Assembly (NCBI RefSeq): GCF_014805685.1
Contig: NC_060900.1
Span: forward strand, 5,765,101 to 5,829,100
Direction of reading: 5' to 3'
Length of the DNA stretch: 64,000 nt
DNA from: Silurus meridionalis
Lineage: Eukaryota > Chordata > Actinopteri > Siluriformes > Siluridae
Both the position numbers and the translations under genes were made by a program. Of this stretch, positions 28,912-41,538 are shown in pieces (within the stretch, counting starts at the first letter, position 1; the number at the start of each line of letters is the position of its first letter). The notes under the pieces are model-generated. The model did not search any database. It was given only the letters and a program-made list of their open reading frames with translations, and was not told where the DNA came from.

Positions 28912-31900
28912 TCACCGGCGTGTGGGTCTCAACAGCTGGATGGCTGTGACTGAATCAGGGAACAGGTTGTGGTAGGTTGGGAGGGGCACGTAGGCAGCAG
29001 TGATCATTTTGCCTGTAGGAACAAAAGCAAAACAACATGTTACTGCTTATTGAGCCTTAATATATATATATGATATACAAACCAGTACATTCGAGAAACG
29101 GATATTTGTAGTAATGGTACATGAAGCATCCATATGCTATTTTGGATTCAATATTTTTTATGTGCTTCTATTTTTGCCTTTTCTTCAATACAGCTCAACT
29201 GTTCACAATATGTCCACCCCACACAGGTTGGTCAACAGTGCTATTCTTAAAAAACAAACAAACAAAAAAATAAACTAATAGAAAACAGTTAATAGTTTAG
29301 CCATGGAAAAAATGTCTATCAGGAGAAGGACATAAGCACAAAAAAAAATCTCACCTGCAAACCAGCGACCATGCAGGGCACTGACGGCAGCCATGGCACC
29401 CGGGATAGACGGACACTTAACATACACATTACCCTAAGAAAATGAGAGAAGACCATGCTGAAATCTAGTAGGATGTAGCAATAATTCATGAAAACCCAAA
29501 GCTTTAGCGAAGTCTAAAAATAAAAAATAAAGCTTACTTGAGCAGAATTCTTGTCTACATATATGTGAACAACACCTCCGTGTTTATTGCACTCTTCAAT
29601 AACATCATCCTGAATTTCGATATCCCAGCCTGGCTCGTTTTCCCTGAAAAACAGACAATTCAAGAATTAGCATTTTTAATCACTCAAGAACACACACACA
29701 CACTTGGAGAGAAGTAGAATGCTGAAAAGACTCACGACTGTGGGCTGAACATGTTGGAAAGCTGTAGGCAATGAGTGGCCAGGGGTTGGGTGGGGAGGTT
29801 CATGGCCTGGTTCATGCTTGGTGCAGGAATCACTGGAACACGGAAACATTATATTTCAGGATCTTTAGCGCACAGTACAAACGACACTTTATTCACAATA
29901 ATAAATAGATAATCCTGTCAGGGCTGTTGCACAGTGTTACCAGTTATGGTACACAGGATTTGCTTGCTTGTCATAAATGTTGCAATATGGAAAAAGACTA
30001 GACTGTTGCAAAAAATGTACAACATGTTGCATCATCAGCAATACAGACAACAATCTGCAGTGTCAGTAATACAAAGGCTATATTTCAAATTCTAATCTCA
30101 GGAAGCGTTTCAGAAATCTTGATTGTAGCCTGCAAGCCATTAAACCCATATAAAACGCAAATCTCTTCTTTTCCAAAAGTGATTTAATGAACATAAAAAA
30201 GAAAAACACAATGGATGTACTGCACACTGAAGAAGCATGAATTAAAAAAAAAAAAAAAAAAAAAAAACCAACAACCCTGATAAGGACCTAAATTGATGCA
30301 ACATTTGCATCTTATGAAACAGACTGATAATAAAATGTAAAAAATTTCCAATCACCTCCAATCACTCCGTTTGCACAAGGTTGTTACATGTAGGGTGGTA
30401 ACTCCTTGAACTTTTTCCCCCACACTAACAATTCTCTTATGTAATGCACCTTGAATAATAAAAGTTTCTTACACATGGCAATTTATGAAACGTGAACAAA
30501 AATGTATGTCTATTTTAGGTACAGTACAGAGCACAAATTCAGTCACCCAGCTCCCAATAATTGCTAGAAAAAATTTAAACAAAAGAGGTGGAAATGTGTA
30601 AATAAAAACTCCTTACCTCCGGGAAGGTTACCAAATGGGATAGAGCCACTCATCTGCAGAGCCTGCTTTGCAGCTGCAGGAATCTGTAGCCCTGTACCTA
30701 AAAAAAATGTAAAGCAAAATTATTTAAAAACATTTCTTCAAAAACATATCAGCAAGATTAACCAACTGCATTATTTCCTTATGAAACCTAAATGCAGCCT
30801 GTCAGGAAACAGACATCCAAAAGCCCGTTTCTAATCCTTACCTTCTGCAAGACGTGCCATCAGCTGCAATCGGCCTGTGGTGCCCAAGTCGATGCCTGTT
30901 CTCTCCAGCTCATCATTGTCCAAGAAAGAGCTGGCAGATGAGCCGTCTGAGCGCTCTGTCACATGCCCCACCTTCATGGGCCGCCCGGCCAGCTCAAAAC
31001 CGTTCAGTTGCTCTAGGGCCCTCTTGGCACATTCAGCATCTGCAAACTACACATCAACAGAACAGTTTCTATTAGCTTAAATTTTTACTTTTATACCCTT
31101 TAATATGGAGCCTTCAAAATTAGAAATGGAAACTGGGATTGGATTGTCTCTTACCGATATAAAGCCATAACCTTTTGACCTGCCAGTTTCGCTGTCCATG
31201 ATCAACTGGATGCTTTCAATCTAGGTAAGAAAAGCAGGCCTAAGATTAATAATAATATGAATCATGATTGCATTGTATTATTATAAAAAAAAAATAAATA
31301 AAAAAAAACAAACTACACAACAGTCAAAAACCCATGTAATGTAAATGTATTAACAGTCTCACCCTTCCAAAGGGCTCAAATATGCCTCTGAGCATTTCCT
31401 CTGTGATGTTGAAGTGCAGGGAGCCCACATAGAGCCGCATTGGCCCTGCGTTGCCTTTCTGCAGGTTAAGGGCCGCTGCTGCCGCCGCTGCTCTGTTTTT
31501 CTCAGCCTAAATAGACAGTGAAATCGAGTTAGACATCGCATTTTAGCATCTGAAATAGGAACACAATGTGTGTGATTATACAGACCTGCGAGGCCTGAAC
31601 AATGATTGGCACTCCCAGCAGCCTCTGTCCCGTCAACCCAATAGCCAGGGGCACCGACGTAGTTTCCACAAACTCAACATATGCGATACCCTTAGATCTG
31701 CGAGAATTTCTGTCTGAAATCATTCTTACATCACGTACCTATTGTAAAAAGAAAGAAATCAAAGGTCAAAATGTACAAAAAAACAAAAAACAATAATGCA
31801 GAGGTGATTAAAAAAATAAAAAATAAACAGTAGCACGCACTTTGCCCACCGCAGAGAAGAACTCCTCCAGGTCTCTGGGTCTGATTCTGGCAGCCAGCTG

Positions 31901-34214
31901 CATGCAGAATACCGTGCGGGCATCTCTCTCCTCCGCACTCAGATTATCGATTGGTTTCCTGTTGGAGAAAGTAGTCACCAAGATTAAACATTGAGGCTCT
32001 GTGTTAAACAAACCACTGTTCTCTAACCTCTTTACATAACACCAAAGCTCACATACATAATTCAGTCAATGACAAAAGAAAAAGTAGAAGGGTTATGTTA
32101 CCTAATTGGACTCTTCTCTTTCTTTACTGGGCTCTTGCTTCGAGAACGTCTGCGGCTGTAATATAGAGAGAGCAAAAAATAAATAAAAAAACAGGTGTGT
32201 TGAAAGGTATATGAATAGTTACCAGTGTTATGCACACCTTTTCAAATACCTGGGTATACAATGGGCCAAATAAACTAATGTGTGATACAGAAAACAGAAG
32301 TGTGCCGTTAGAGGTGTATATTAAGTGGACCAAGGAAAAAAGAAGTCTCTGGCAGTTTACAGTTGAATAAGTTTGAATGTGCAGTCAGATCTATTACTAT
32401 AACATGCCCTAAGAATATATGATACTCACTGTGGGCTTTTGTGACCTCGATAACGGCCATGCCTTTCTTGACTTCGAGAACGGCGCTCTCTGCTACGTGA
32501 CCGCTTTCTCTCCCGACTGCGGCTCTTACGCTTGTCCTTGCCCTTCTTGCGCTCTCTGCTCCTACTCCTGCGACGATCGGCACTTGGGCTGCGACTCCGA
32601 CTGTGCCTTTTCCTATGTAGGTTTTGAGATGGTGGGAGAAATCACACACACACACACTTGTAAGAAATGTGGAGTAGCACAAACTAGAATCCAAAATAAA
32701 ACAAGAGAATGTTTACTCACTTCCGGCTGTGTTCTTCATAGCCGTTTGCACTATAGGACTTGCTGTCACCCTAAGCAGGGTTGATAGAAGAACATCGTGA
32801 GGATGGACAGGATACATAGCAAGTCGTCAAGGGAATGGGGGAGGGGGACAAGAGAAAATACAGAATATATTGATTTAGAAAAGCAGTTAAAAACTATTGT
32901 TGTCTGCTCTGCCCTTTTGTGCTTTGCCACAAAAAATCAAATGTTTGCCCCTTTAAAAAAGAGGAGCAACAGTCTGCATGCCAGCTGAAGGACCATGATG
33001 CTTAGTGAGGACTCAGCTCTAGAAACGGACAGTACCCTGCTATTAAAAAACAGAGATTGCTGCTAAAGACATGGTTGCTATATGGGGTTTCCAGAGTGGA
33101 GGCGACCATTCGGTGAGATCTTCGCCCTTTTGTGCAGTTGCACCGTGTGAGCATGACGCCGTCGCTTTCTTACACCTCGTCCTGAAGCAGACAGGGATTT
33201 ACACGGCTTAGTCAGAACGCTCCCATGTGACATGGCATTAAATGAATACCAAAAGAGAAAAAAATATATACCATCACTTTAATATGAAGAGGAAAATAAA
33301 ATCTATATCTCTTTAATACCTACAACCTTTGGAGGTTCACTGCATATGTGCATTTAATAATGCTAAATATAGTTTCTTGGTTACATATTAAAAAGATTTC
33401 TAAAAGCAAATAGCAAAATAAAATGGAATATAGAGCAGCTTAAAAATGAGGGGCATGCAAAAAATCAAGGTGTTGACTTATCTGAGACCTTCTTTTACCG
33501 TATGGCTTGGGAGACAGTATTCATATTCAGGAGCAATCCTTTAATTATTCCAACAACAACAACTTCAGGCCATCTGTTAAATTCATACAGAATACTACTT
33601 TTCTTTATAAAATTAAAATTAGCGTCTTAATGAAGATCTGTGCGTTCCATGAAACGAAGATGATCTGCCAGGTAGCATGGTCATAATAAAAGCTACTGCT
33701 TGTACAATACAAAGACCAACCATGTGTTAAATGTGAATACTGTCTCCGAATCATGTTAGGTTCTATCCCTGTTTCATCCACTGTCATTCAGCTTATCGAC
33801 ACCAGACGTGACAGGATGAGGATCTTTTGGTATTTGACCTAAGGGTACACAGTACATCAGTATATGCCGCAATGACGACCTTACTTTTTTCACACTTCAC
33901 ACTGGAATCAAAGGTGTATTCAGGGAAGTAGAGATGAGATATCATTAGGCAAGTCTATAAAGAGAGATAGACGGGCATTTATTTGTAATTCAGATCATTT
34001 GCTGAAGCATCACACAATACATCATTCTCTCTACCAGTCAGACAGACTTCTGAGACATGTTTAATCAAATAATCGTCTTCGGTTGTTTTATGGCAACAGC
34101 TACTCAGGCAAGTGCAAAAGAGTCAATTCATGTTAAATGAGAGAGCATTACTCAGCCACCCACCTTCCTGTAAGGCGCTTCAAGCATCGCCTCGATATCA
34201 AAGTCGTCTGCCAT
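28912..34214 (-). CDS. rbm39: RNA-binding protein 39 (CAPER alpha) splicing coactivator
   Basis: Coding exons from the start: 34164-34214, 32721-32770, 32430-32612, 32102-32155, 31841-31958, 31586-31738, 31363-31506, 31155-31220, 30842-31046, 30617-30697, 29736-29832, 29538-29643, 29355-29433, 28912-29012; 495 codons plus TGA, all GT-AG and in frame. The start MADDFDIEAMLEAPYRK is near-identical to RBM39. An RS domain (HSRSRSPS..., about 35-110) precedes three RRM-type domains: RRM1 with TVFCMQLAARIRPRDLEEFF, RRM2 with RLYVGSLHFNITEEML and KGYGFISF, and a UHM-like third domain ending KMITAAYVPLPTYHNLFPDS. RBM39 is a nuclear speckle U2AF65-like splicing factor and nuclear-receptor coactivator. 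The teleost a/b paralogue cannot be set. Introns are small except the first coding intron, which holds a candidate poison exon. Confidence 0.95.
30244..30267. repeat. (A)n homopolymer in an rbm39 intron
   Basis: An uninterrupted A run of more than 20 bases (T on the gene strand) in the intron between exons 30617-30697 and 29736-29832. That intron contains nothing else notable. Confidence 0.8.
33050..33181 (-). other. rbm39: Candidate poison exon in first coding intron of rbm39
   Basis: On the minus strand a strong acceptor (CCCTGTCTGCTTCAG) ends at 33182, and the following sequence is clearly more GC/CpG-rich than the intron. Spliced after the first coding exon, which ends in phase 0, it reads GAC GAG GTG TAA, an immediate stop at 33172-33170. 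The donor is uncertain; a GGGTACTG site near 33045 is one option. Such premature-stop exons are known in RS-domain splicing factors, and I recall RBM39 (RNPC2) as one of the genes with a highly conserved non-coding region; this is from memory. Confidence 0.45.
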
Positions 34215-34707
34215 TGAAGACCTGTCCAGTTGACGACAGAAAAATAAGTATCATTAAACAGGAATTTAGAAGGAAAATATTAAAGCACGATCCAAACTTT
34301 GCTTGCTGTAAACCTCTTTCACTGACTGACTACTGCAGGGTTCTTCTACCTAGAGAGCAATGAGCAAAGAGTGAGAACGGAGTGCGTTTTCTAGTAATTA
34401 ATATGCATGTTTTATTGCTGAACATTCCTTTTAGAAAACACGGTTACCAGTGTCCTCATGTGAAGTCATCTTGCCACGGGAGCGCATCAAAAAACCTATC
34501 AAAGGGACTTCAATTGAATAAAAGAGAAAAAAATCTCATGCTCATTTGACAACGTGCAGCTTGTAAAGCCACACTTGCTCTTATTAAACTAAAATATAGT
34601 GTTTTAATGACTGTTTTGTAAAACTTTTTATTATGAAGAAAAAAAACAACAACAAGGGACTGGATATGTTTGAGGTTAAGTTACAAGTCTCTTTTTTTTT
34701 TTTTACA

Positions 34708-35245
34708 TACAGCACCAGTCAAAACTATGGACACACCTGGCCCCTCAGTATTCTTTCTTTACTTTTTTATTATTTTCAACATTTTACATTAATACCGAAG
34801 ACACTCAGACAATAAATTAACACGTATGCAATTATGCCGAAAATTTGTTGACAGCTCGGCACAGTCACAGCATTCATCTGATTCATAAGTTAGTTACTTA
34901 GAATGGTTTTAGTTCACAGGGGTGCCTTTTTAAGACATGTGGCTGTTCTTGCCTTCTTAAATGTGCTTATATATCAAATGGCCTTCACAATCAACCAATC
35001 TAAATTCAGCTGAGAAGGTTTGGGATGAGATGGACAGGAGAGGGAAGGAAAAGCAGCCAACAAGCACCTAACAACTATGGGAACTCCTTAGGATGGTTGG
35101 AAAACCATTCCAGCTGACTACATCATGAAGCTTAAATAGAGAAGGTTTATATGATCATATACGTGTTTTTTCATAATTTTGAGGAGAATAAAAATAAACC
35201 ACTGAATAAGAAGGTGCGTCAATTCGACTACTAGTGTGTAATGTT
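34708..35245 (+). mobile_element. Internally deleted Tc1-like element in the rbm39 5' UTR intron
   Basis: The left end reads CAGCACCAGTCAAAACTATG followed by GACACACCTGG. The right end, near 35205-35245, is its degenerate inverse (AAGGTGCGTCAATTCGACTA). The interior at 35025-35140 translates to DEMDRRGKEKQPTST and QLWELL, the C-terminal part of Tc1 transposase, with stops. Same terminal type as the foldback element at 39050-39465. Confidence 0.75.
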
Positions 35246-35529
35246 TTATTTATTTATATATATAAATAAATAAAATATAATATAAACTAAACTAAATATA
35301 AACTAACGAGCATTTCATACTAAACACGTGCATTTTTTATGCACAAGCACTAAGAGTATTTGTCGGACTTCAGCTTTCCAGGCCTTCGCCAGGAAAAACC
35401 TTTATCTTGTTAGCAAACCCAGAAGCCTCGTTGTACATTTTAGTAGACATGTTCCTGAGATATGGAGCAAATAAAATGAGTCAAAAAATACTCCGTCATT
35501 TTTTAAAAGAATAAAACCATTCTAATTAC

Positions 35530-35870
35530 CTGCCCGCTTGCTGTTGTATGTGTAGAAATCGTCGCGATACAGTATTGACGCGAATTAGCTCGCTAGTATC
35601 ATACGAGACAAACAATGCTAAGCTACGTAGCTAGCGACGGTGCTCCTCTTCGATAGTCTCTTCGGAATTCCGGTAACCGAATCTACGTATTTAGCTGTAA
35701 TTATTTAGCACCGTATACACAAACAAAAAAAACTAAATATATATAGTTATAATGCTTCACACTCTGCAACAGAATTACGCTAGCTATCCGAGCACTTTGC
35801 TAGCTACACTTGTTTATAAGTTCACCTTCTGTATATAACTTCCGGGATGTCTTACAAAATGGCGCGGGGG
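35530..35870 (-). promoter_or_regulatory. rbm39: rbm39 promoter and 5' UTR exon
   Basis: CpG-rich block. On the minus strand a good donor (GGGCAG then GTAATT) ends the untranslated exon at 35530. It would join the acceptor at 34222 ahead of the ATG exon. The upstream end holds an ETS-like ACTTCCGGG (35838-35846) and a YY1-like AAAATGGCG (about 35857), the usual pair at TATA-less housekeeping promoters. The start site is inferred to lie near 35830-35870. Confidence 0.6.
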
Positions 35871-35949
35871 GAAACGGGGTTTCCCGGGCAAAAGTGCACG
35901 GACTTCCTTAGAGTACACATTGACGGCCATTGTTTACAATACGCACTGT

Positions 35950-37050
35950 TAGCAAGGTTATTTATAAGTAAATAAAAATATATATTAAATAAACTTATAT
36001 AAAAAAAGTGTTCATTTTAAACCACTTTTAAGAAGTTACTGTATATTTATTTATTTCTTTAAAACAATTTTTTTTACGTTTGACAACAAAAATGAAACCT
36101 CCTTTAAGCAAATTATAAAATATATATATATATGTCTCACATTGCAACAGAATTATAATTATTTCATATATATTTGATTAAAGTCTCATATAGTAAGATA
36201 TTCTTTTAACTGGGAATTGGGTTTAATAGTAATCTAGCCACATCAAACTAAATAATAATAACAATAAAAAAGTCCATGAAGAATAAGAGTCCTTAAGAAA
36301 AGATTGTGAAGGTGCAGTGAAATTGTCCAGGGGTTTGAAAAATCTACAGGTTTCAAGCCAGTTGTATGTGATTCTGTAACAGAGGCTACAGAAAATCTAA
36401 AACTATTTTTTTCAGGAGTCGTGCAGCTTCAAATCGAGTCGTGTAGCTTCCAAGTGGCAAGATTTTAATATGCCTTCACATTTTTGTAATTCCTATAGTG
36501 TGGAAAATGCTTAATCTAGCCATAGTCATAGGCTAATAGAATAGCTTATATTAGTCACATATATTGCAACACAGTAAAATTCTTTCCTCCAACTTGTTCG
36601 GAAGCTGTGGTCAAAGCACAGGGTCAGCTATGATACAGCAGCCCTAGACAGTTGATTTTTTTATTACCTAAATAAAGCACATTGTTGAATAAAATGGTCT
36701 GAATTTACCAAATGTCACTTTTACTTTGTGACTTCCTTCCATCCATCCAGCTGTGTTTAGTAACCACTTTATCCTGATACAGTGGAATTGGAACACTGTT
36801 AAAAATATATTTATATATATGATTATAGTATACACTAAATAGGAAGCGAGTCCTTCAAAAGAAACTATGCATACACATTTACACACTCATTAACAGCTAG
36901 GTACAATTTAGCAAAGCAGTCCACCTGCAGGCATATTTTTTGAGAGATGAGGACACTGGAGAACCTGAACGATATCTATACAGACACTGGGAGAATGTGA
37001 AACTTGCCACAGATGGTAACTTGACCCTGAAGCTGTGAGGGTTGTGCACA
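35950..37050. other. Intergenic, dispersed fish repeats
   Basis: AT-rich. About 36725-37050 is an inverted relative of the repeat at 3430-3520, with CCATCCATCCAGCTGTG at one end and CAATTTAGCAAAGCAGTCCA and GACACTGGGAGAATGTG further in. No gene seen. Confidence 0.55.
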
Positions 37051-37129
37051 GTTAATTTATCTCAATATCATTAAAAGGAAATGCTAATGACCTCCTAGGT
37101 TTTAAACGTAGCAGAATTAGAAGCCTTTT

Positions 37130-37770
37130 CAATAACAGTGTTGGACAGTAATGAGGTAAATGTAATTCGTTACTGTACTTAAGTAGCTTTTTCACGTATC
37201 TGAACTTTTTCTGAAGTATATCCAATTGACAAGACTTTTACTTTAACTTTACTACATTTCAAACATCTAACTTTTTGCTCGACTACATTTTGCAAAATCA
37301 GTCAGTCGTTCCTTAAATTTTTATTCGTTTAATTTATAAGTGGATGAAAACTTCTCATAAAGCACACAGCAAACCACCAATCGGTGTAGAGCGCGCACTC
37401 TGTGTTCAACTTGTTTAGTTTATCACTTTGTGGTATCCACTTAGAACAAACGTACTGTTCGGTGTCAAATCATCAGCAAGCAATAGATTGTGAGAGTAAT
37501 AAATGATTGAAGAAAATCCTGACTCGAACTTGGCACAACACCCATTGGAGTTATTTGTGCGATTTCTATTAATTGACTGGTGTGATTATAGTAACGTTGA
37601 AGTCTTTTCACATAAACTGAGTTGATTACGAAAAAAAAAATGTGACAAAAATTGTAGGAGTAACATTATAACCATAATAACTCATAGTACTTTGGATACT
37701 TAAGTACATTTAAAGGCAAATACTTTTGCACTTTTACTTAAGTTTTACTCAAATTAGGACATTTATCTCT
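37130..37770. repeat. Dispersed repeat with inverted ends
   Basis: Begins with GTTACTGTACTTAAGTAGC and ends with ACTTAAGTACATTTAAAGGC and CTTTTACTTAAGTTTTACTC. The ends are imperfect inverse copies. A related fragment lies in ren intron 6 (8865-8970). Probably a MITE. Confidence 0.6.
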
Positions 37771-38089
37771 TTCAGACAAGGAAAGACCATATCAAGGAAG
37801 TAAATAATAATAAACTCGACATGATAATGATAAAACAATATGACTAACACACATTTTAAGTCTAGCTAGAACAGTTAGGGTATTTCTAAAAGCTAAAAAA
37901 TAAATGATAAGGCGACACTTTTTCTTTCAGAACATTAAACACTTACCTGAAGTACAGTATCCTGATGTGTGTTATTATTATCGATTATATTAACTTCAGA
38001 ACGAGTGTGTCTACACTAGACTTAAAAACTCTGGGTGTATACAATTATTCCTAATCAGAAAGGACGGAAACAAACGAGCACAGAACGTG

Positions 38090-38340
38090 GATGATTTTTA
38101 GTTTATTTTTGGTGAGTCTGGACCGTCACACGCTATTAAAACGTCCTCTGTTTGGTTCGTTGCTATGGTAACCGGGAAGGATATTAGTGCGCACTGCGAT
38201 ATGCACCGTTTAATCGGCTGTCGATCTTCGATAAACCGAGTGTTGTGATCTCCTGGGCTCCTTGTCGGTGTTTAAACCGCGGTGGTGAAAAACCGATGGG
38301 CAACACAAAGTAAAGAATCCTCGACCCACGGTAAGAACGG
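38090..38340 (+). promoter_or_regulatory. Orphan CpG promoter with RFX X-box and possible untranslated first exon
   Basis: GC/CpG-rich island in AT-rich DNA. A perfect X-box palindrome GTTGCTATGGTAAC lies at 38159-38172, the binding site of RFX factors that drive ciliary genes. Downstream, a plus-strand donor CACG/GTAAGAAC near 38330 ends a likely first exon, which contains only a five-codon ORF (MGNTK). I found no coding exon for it between here and the Rh gene on the opposite strand. Confidence 0.5.
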
Positions 38341-39049
38341 TGAAACTAGCGTATAACAGCACGCGCATTACATTATTTATTGTTGTGTTTCATTATAACA
38401 TTTCTGTTCCATCATAATTGTGTTCCATTATACATAATTATTTCAAACGTTTTCAAATGTTTGTGTTTAGGTAAGTGTGTAAAAATCCTTGATCCTTGTT
38501 GTGGTGGAACATAATGATGGGTCGTTCATGCACATTTATTTTGAATGAGTCTTTGATGTGACTCAAAAGAAAGAATCTAAAAAAAATAAAAAAATAAAAA
38601 ATCTAAATCTGCTAAATGCTGTAAATGTAAAAAAAAAAAAAAAGGGTTATTGCGACTTTTTATCTCACCATTCTGACTTTCAGAATTACGTGATGCAAAC
38701 TCGAAATTTTGATCTTTTTCTCAGAATTGTGAGAAATAAAAAATCAATAAATAAAAAAAGTCAGAATTGTTTATAACTCATTTGTGACACTTTCTGTCAA
38801 AGCACATAATATGCTTCCATATCTATTATAACATATGCAAATCGTAAAGGATTGATTGTCAGGCCAAAGAGTAAATATGGCCATACATTGTCTTCAGGAA
38901 AATGGCATACAAAGCTCTGTTCTGTAAGAATTACATCTCACATCTCGTAGTTCAATACGGTGCTTTGCTAGAAAGTGTTATAAACTAGCAATTGCGAAAA
39001 ATGTGACTTTTCTGACTTTTTATAATAATAATTATATATACAGTACAGA

Positions 39050-39466
39050 CCAAAAGTTTGGACACACCTTCTCATTCAAAGAGTTTTCTTTATTTTATGA
39101 CTATGAAAATTGTAGAGTCACACTGAAGGCATCAAAACTATGAATTAACACATGTGGAATTATATACATACAAAAAAGTGTAAAACAACTGAAAATATGT
39201 CATATTGTAGGTTCTTCAAAGTAGCCACCTTTTGCTTAGATTACTGCTTTGCACACTCTTGGCATTCTCTTGATGCCTACTTTGAAGAACCTACAATATG
39301 ACATATTTTCAGTTGTTTTACACTTTTTTGTTATGTATATAATTCCACACGTGTTAATTCATAGTTTTGATGCCTTCAGTGTGACTCTACAATTTTCATA
39401 GTCATGAAAATAAAGAAAACTCTTTGAATGAGAAGGTGTGTCCAAACTTTTGGTCTGTACTGTATA
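39050..39466. mobile_element. Near-perfect foldback MITE
   Basis: Two arms of about 180 bp, 39050-39225 and 39280-39466, are inverse copies around a loop of roughly 50 bp. The outer ends are AGTACAGACCAAAAGTTTGG and CCAAACTTTTGGTCTGTACT, flanked by TATA on both sides, consistent with a TA target site. Just right of it (39480-39498) the end sequence ACTTTTGGTCTGTACTG is repeated. The end sequence resembles the relic at 34708. Confidence 0.9.
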
Positions 39467-39499
39467 TATAATATATATAAACTTTTGGTCTGTACTGTG

Positions 39500-40276
39500 T
39501 ATGTATATATATATAAAAATAAAAGTCAGTGCGTTACACATGAAGCAGAATTGAGTAGTTTATCTCATGAGTCCTGAAGTCCGAGTTGTTTGGTTTTTAA
39601 TCACGTGATTCCCGCAGACGCTACATTATGCAATAGAAAATGTTCCGATCTTGCGGTCGCTAGTGTGTGGGTGTGTGTGTGCATGAGAGGGTTTGAATGC
39701 TCTGTCTGTGACATCTGAGCCCTGTGTGCCCTTAAATGAAAGAATAGCTGTTGAAATGGTTTATATAAACTATACAATTCAGACATACTTTGTTTTACTG
39801 ATACTTACTGATATTTACTTTACTACTAAACATTTGTTTTGCTGATGCGGCAAATCTCAGATTTAGCACCAAAATCCGTCATGATTCACACATCCGGCAA
39901 ATAAAACTGTCCGTGTGGAAACATAGCAAAAGTTCCGTTTGGTATCCTAATGATTTACATAATTTAAAACACCATAATTACTTTAAAGCATTTACAAGAA
40001 TATTTAGTTTTTATGCTTTATGTTGAGTATGGTTTCACTAATAATTAACATACATTTGCATAAAGCATCCACATTTGTCCATTCCCATGTTGTTTAGGAT
40101 TTAAAACGTGAAAAGTATTAATTTAAGGTACATTTATAACAGATAAAAATGTGCAATTAATCACATCACAAGTTAACTTATGACAATATCATGACAAATT
40201 AATATTTTTTATTAAATATTTTTTTTAGATTTTCATATATATATATATATATTTACCTTAAGTATATAAACTCTAA

Positions 40277-40350
<74 letters not shown>

Positions 40351-40960
40351 TTAGAGTTTACCTACTTTAGAGTGTCCAGTTACAGTTGATTCCAGGAATT
40401 ATAGTTAAGATATTACTTCTATCAGGGTGTTATCTTAGATAACACAAATCCCAAGTTCAGTCATTAAAATATACTTTTTTGTGTTACAATTTATGGTCAA
40501 CTGTGAACAATAAGAGTTACAACATATAGACATGAGCAACTTAAGAATATGAGCCTTATTATATGATGTAGATAAAGAGGTCAATTATTTTTTATTGTTC
40601 CACTTATCTCATTTACCATCCTTATCACATTAATGTATTACACCATTTACAATCAAACATTCAATGTACAGGAAACTGAAATTACACTTACACTGATATT
40701 TCTTTAAGTTTTTACTTTACAAAACCCACAGACTTCCAGATTAATGATGTATTGTTTATGCAAAGTATTTCAAAATCTTAGGCAAATAATGTACACGTAT
40801 ATAATTATATTTTGGCTAGTTATTACATTTCTAAAATTTCCACCCATAAAACTAATTTTCAATAGTGTGCTTTAATATTGCATAATGTACACCACTATTC
40901 AAAAAGAAAAAAGTGCGGACCCCAGGACTATGCTTCATGGGCTCATGGGTTCAGCTAAGC
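39500..40960. other. Intergenic, with a TA-centred palindrome
   Basis: AT-rich. At 40267-40360 the arms TAAACTCTAAGTATA and TATACTTAGAGTTTA flank a pure TA run (40281-40346), so the whole block is one palindrome. No gene seen. Confidence 0.7.
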
Positions 40961-41440
40961 TCAGAGTACGTGTGTGAATGAGAGGGAGGGCAGTGGAGTG
41001 GTGCAGTTTAACATGGACGAGTTTAGGTACCTGGGGTCAATAGTGCAAAGTAATGGAGAGTGTGTTAGAGAAGTAAAGAAAAGAGTGCAGGTAGGGTGGA
41101 GTGGGTGAAGAAGAGTGGCAGGAGTGATTTCTTATAGAAGGGTATCTGTGATAGTAAATGGGAAAGTTTTTAGGACTGTGGTGAGACCTGCAATGTTGTA
41201 TGGTTTAGAGACAGTGACATCAAATAAAAGACAGGAGGCGGAGATGAAGAGCTGAAGGTTTTGAGGTTTTCGTTGGGAGTGACGACGATAGACAGGATTA
41301 GAAATGAGTTTATTAGAGGGACCGTGCATGTAGGATGTTTTAAATAGGCAGATGTAGAGGACAGGGGGTATGGAGACGGATGCTCCGCTGTGGTGACCCC
41401 TAATGGGAGCAGCCAAAAGAAGAAGAAGAAGAAGAAGATG
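40960..41440 (+). mobile_element. 5'-truncated RTE-type LINE, 3' end
   Basis: The plus-strand translation carries reverse-transcriptase C-terminal region residues: EFRYLGSIVQSNGE, EVKKRVQVGW, KVFRTVVRPAMLYGLET and KRQEAEM, with stops. The end CTGTGGTGACCCCTAATGGG followed by a GAA-repeat tail (41415-41440) is typical of RTE elements in fish. Inactive. Confidence 0.8.
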
Positions 41441-41496
41441 AATTCAACTTGTTTTAGCATGTTACACAATTACCTTGAAACTTTTAATGCATGTTG

Positions 41497-41498
41497 GA

Positions 41499-41537
<39 letters not shown>

Positions 41538-41538
41538 C
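41497..41538. repeat. (GA)n microsatellite
   Basis: Short GA run between the LINE copy and the Rh gene 3' end. Confidence 0.9.

Noticed and set aside
30854..31080. Two plus-strand frames of 67-73 codons
   Set aside because: They are antisense shadows of rbm39 exon 30842-31046.
32419..32784. 121-codon plus-strand frame with many cysteines
   Set aside because: It is antisense to the Arg/Ser-coding exon of rbm39, where the RS codons give a Cys/Ser-rich shadow.
38262..38312. Start of a cyclin-Y-like gene (MGNT...)
   Set aside because: The reading frame stops after five codons and no continuing exon was found.
41132..41469. Minus-strand frames of 94-99 codons
   Set aside because: They are antisense to the RTE-type LINE remnant.
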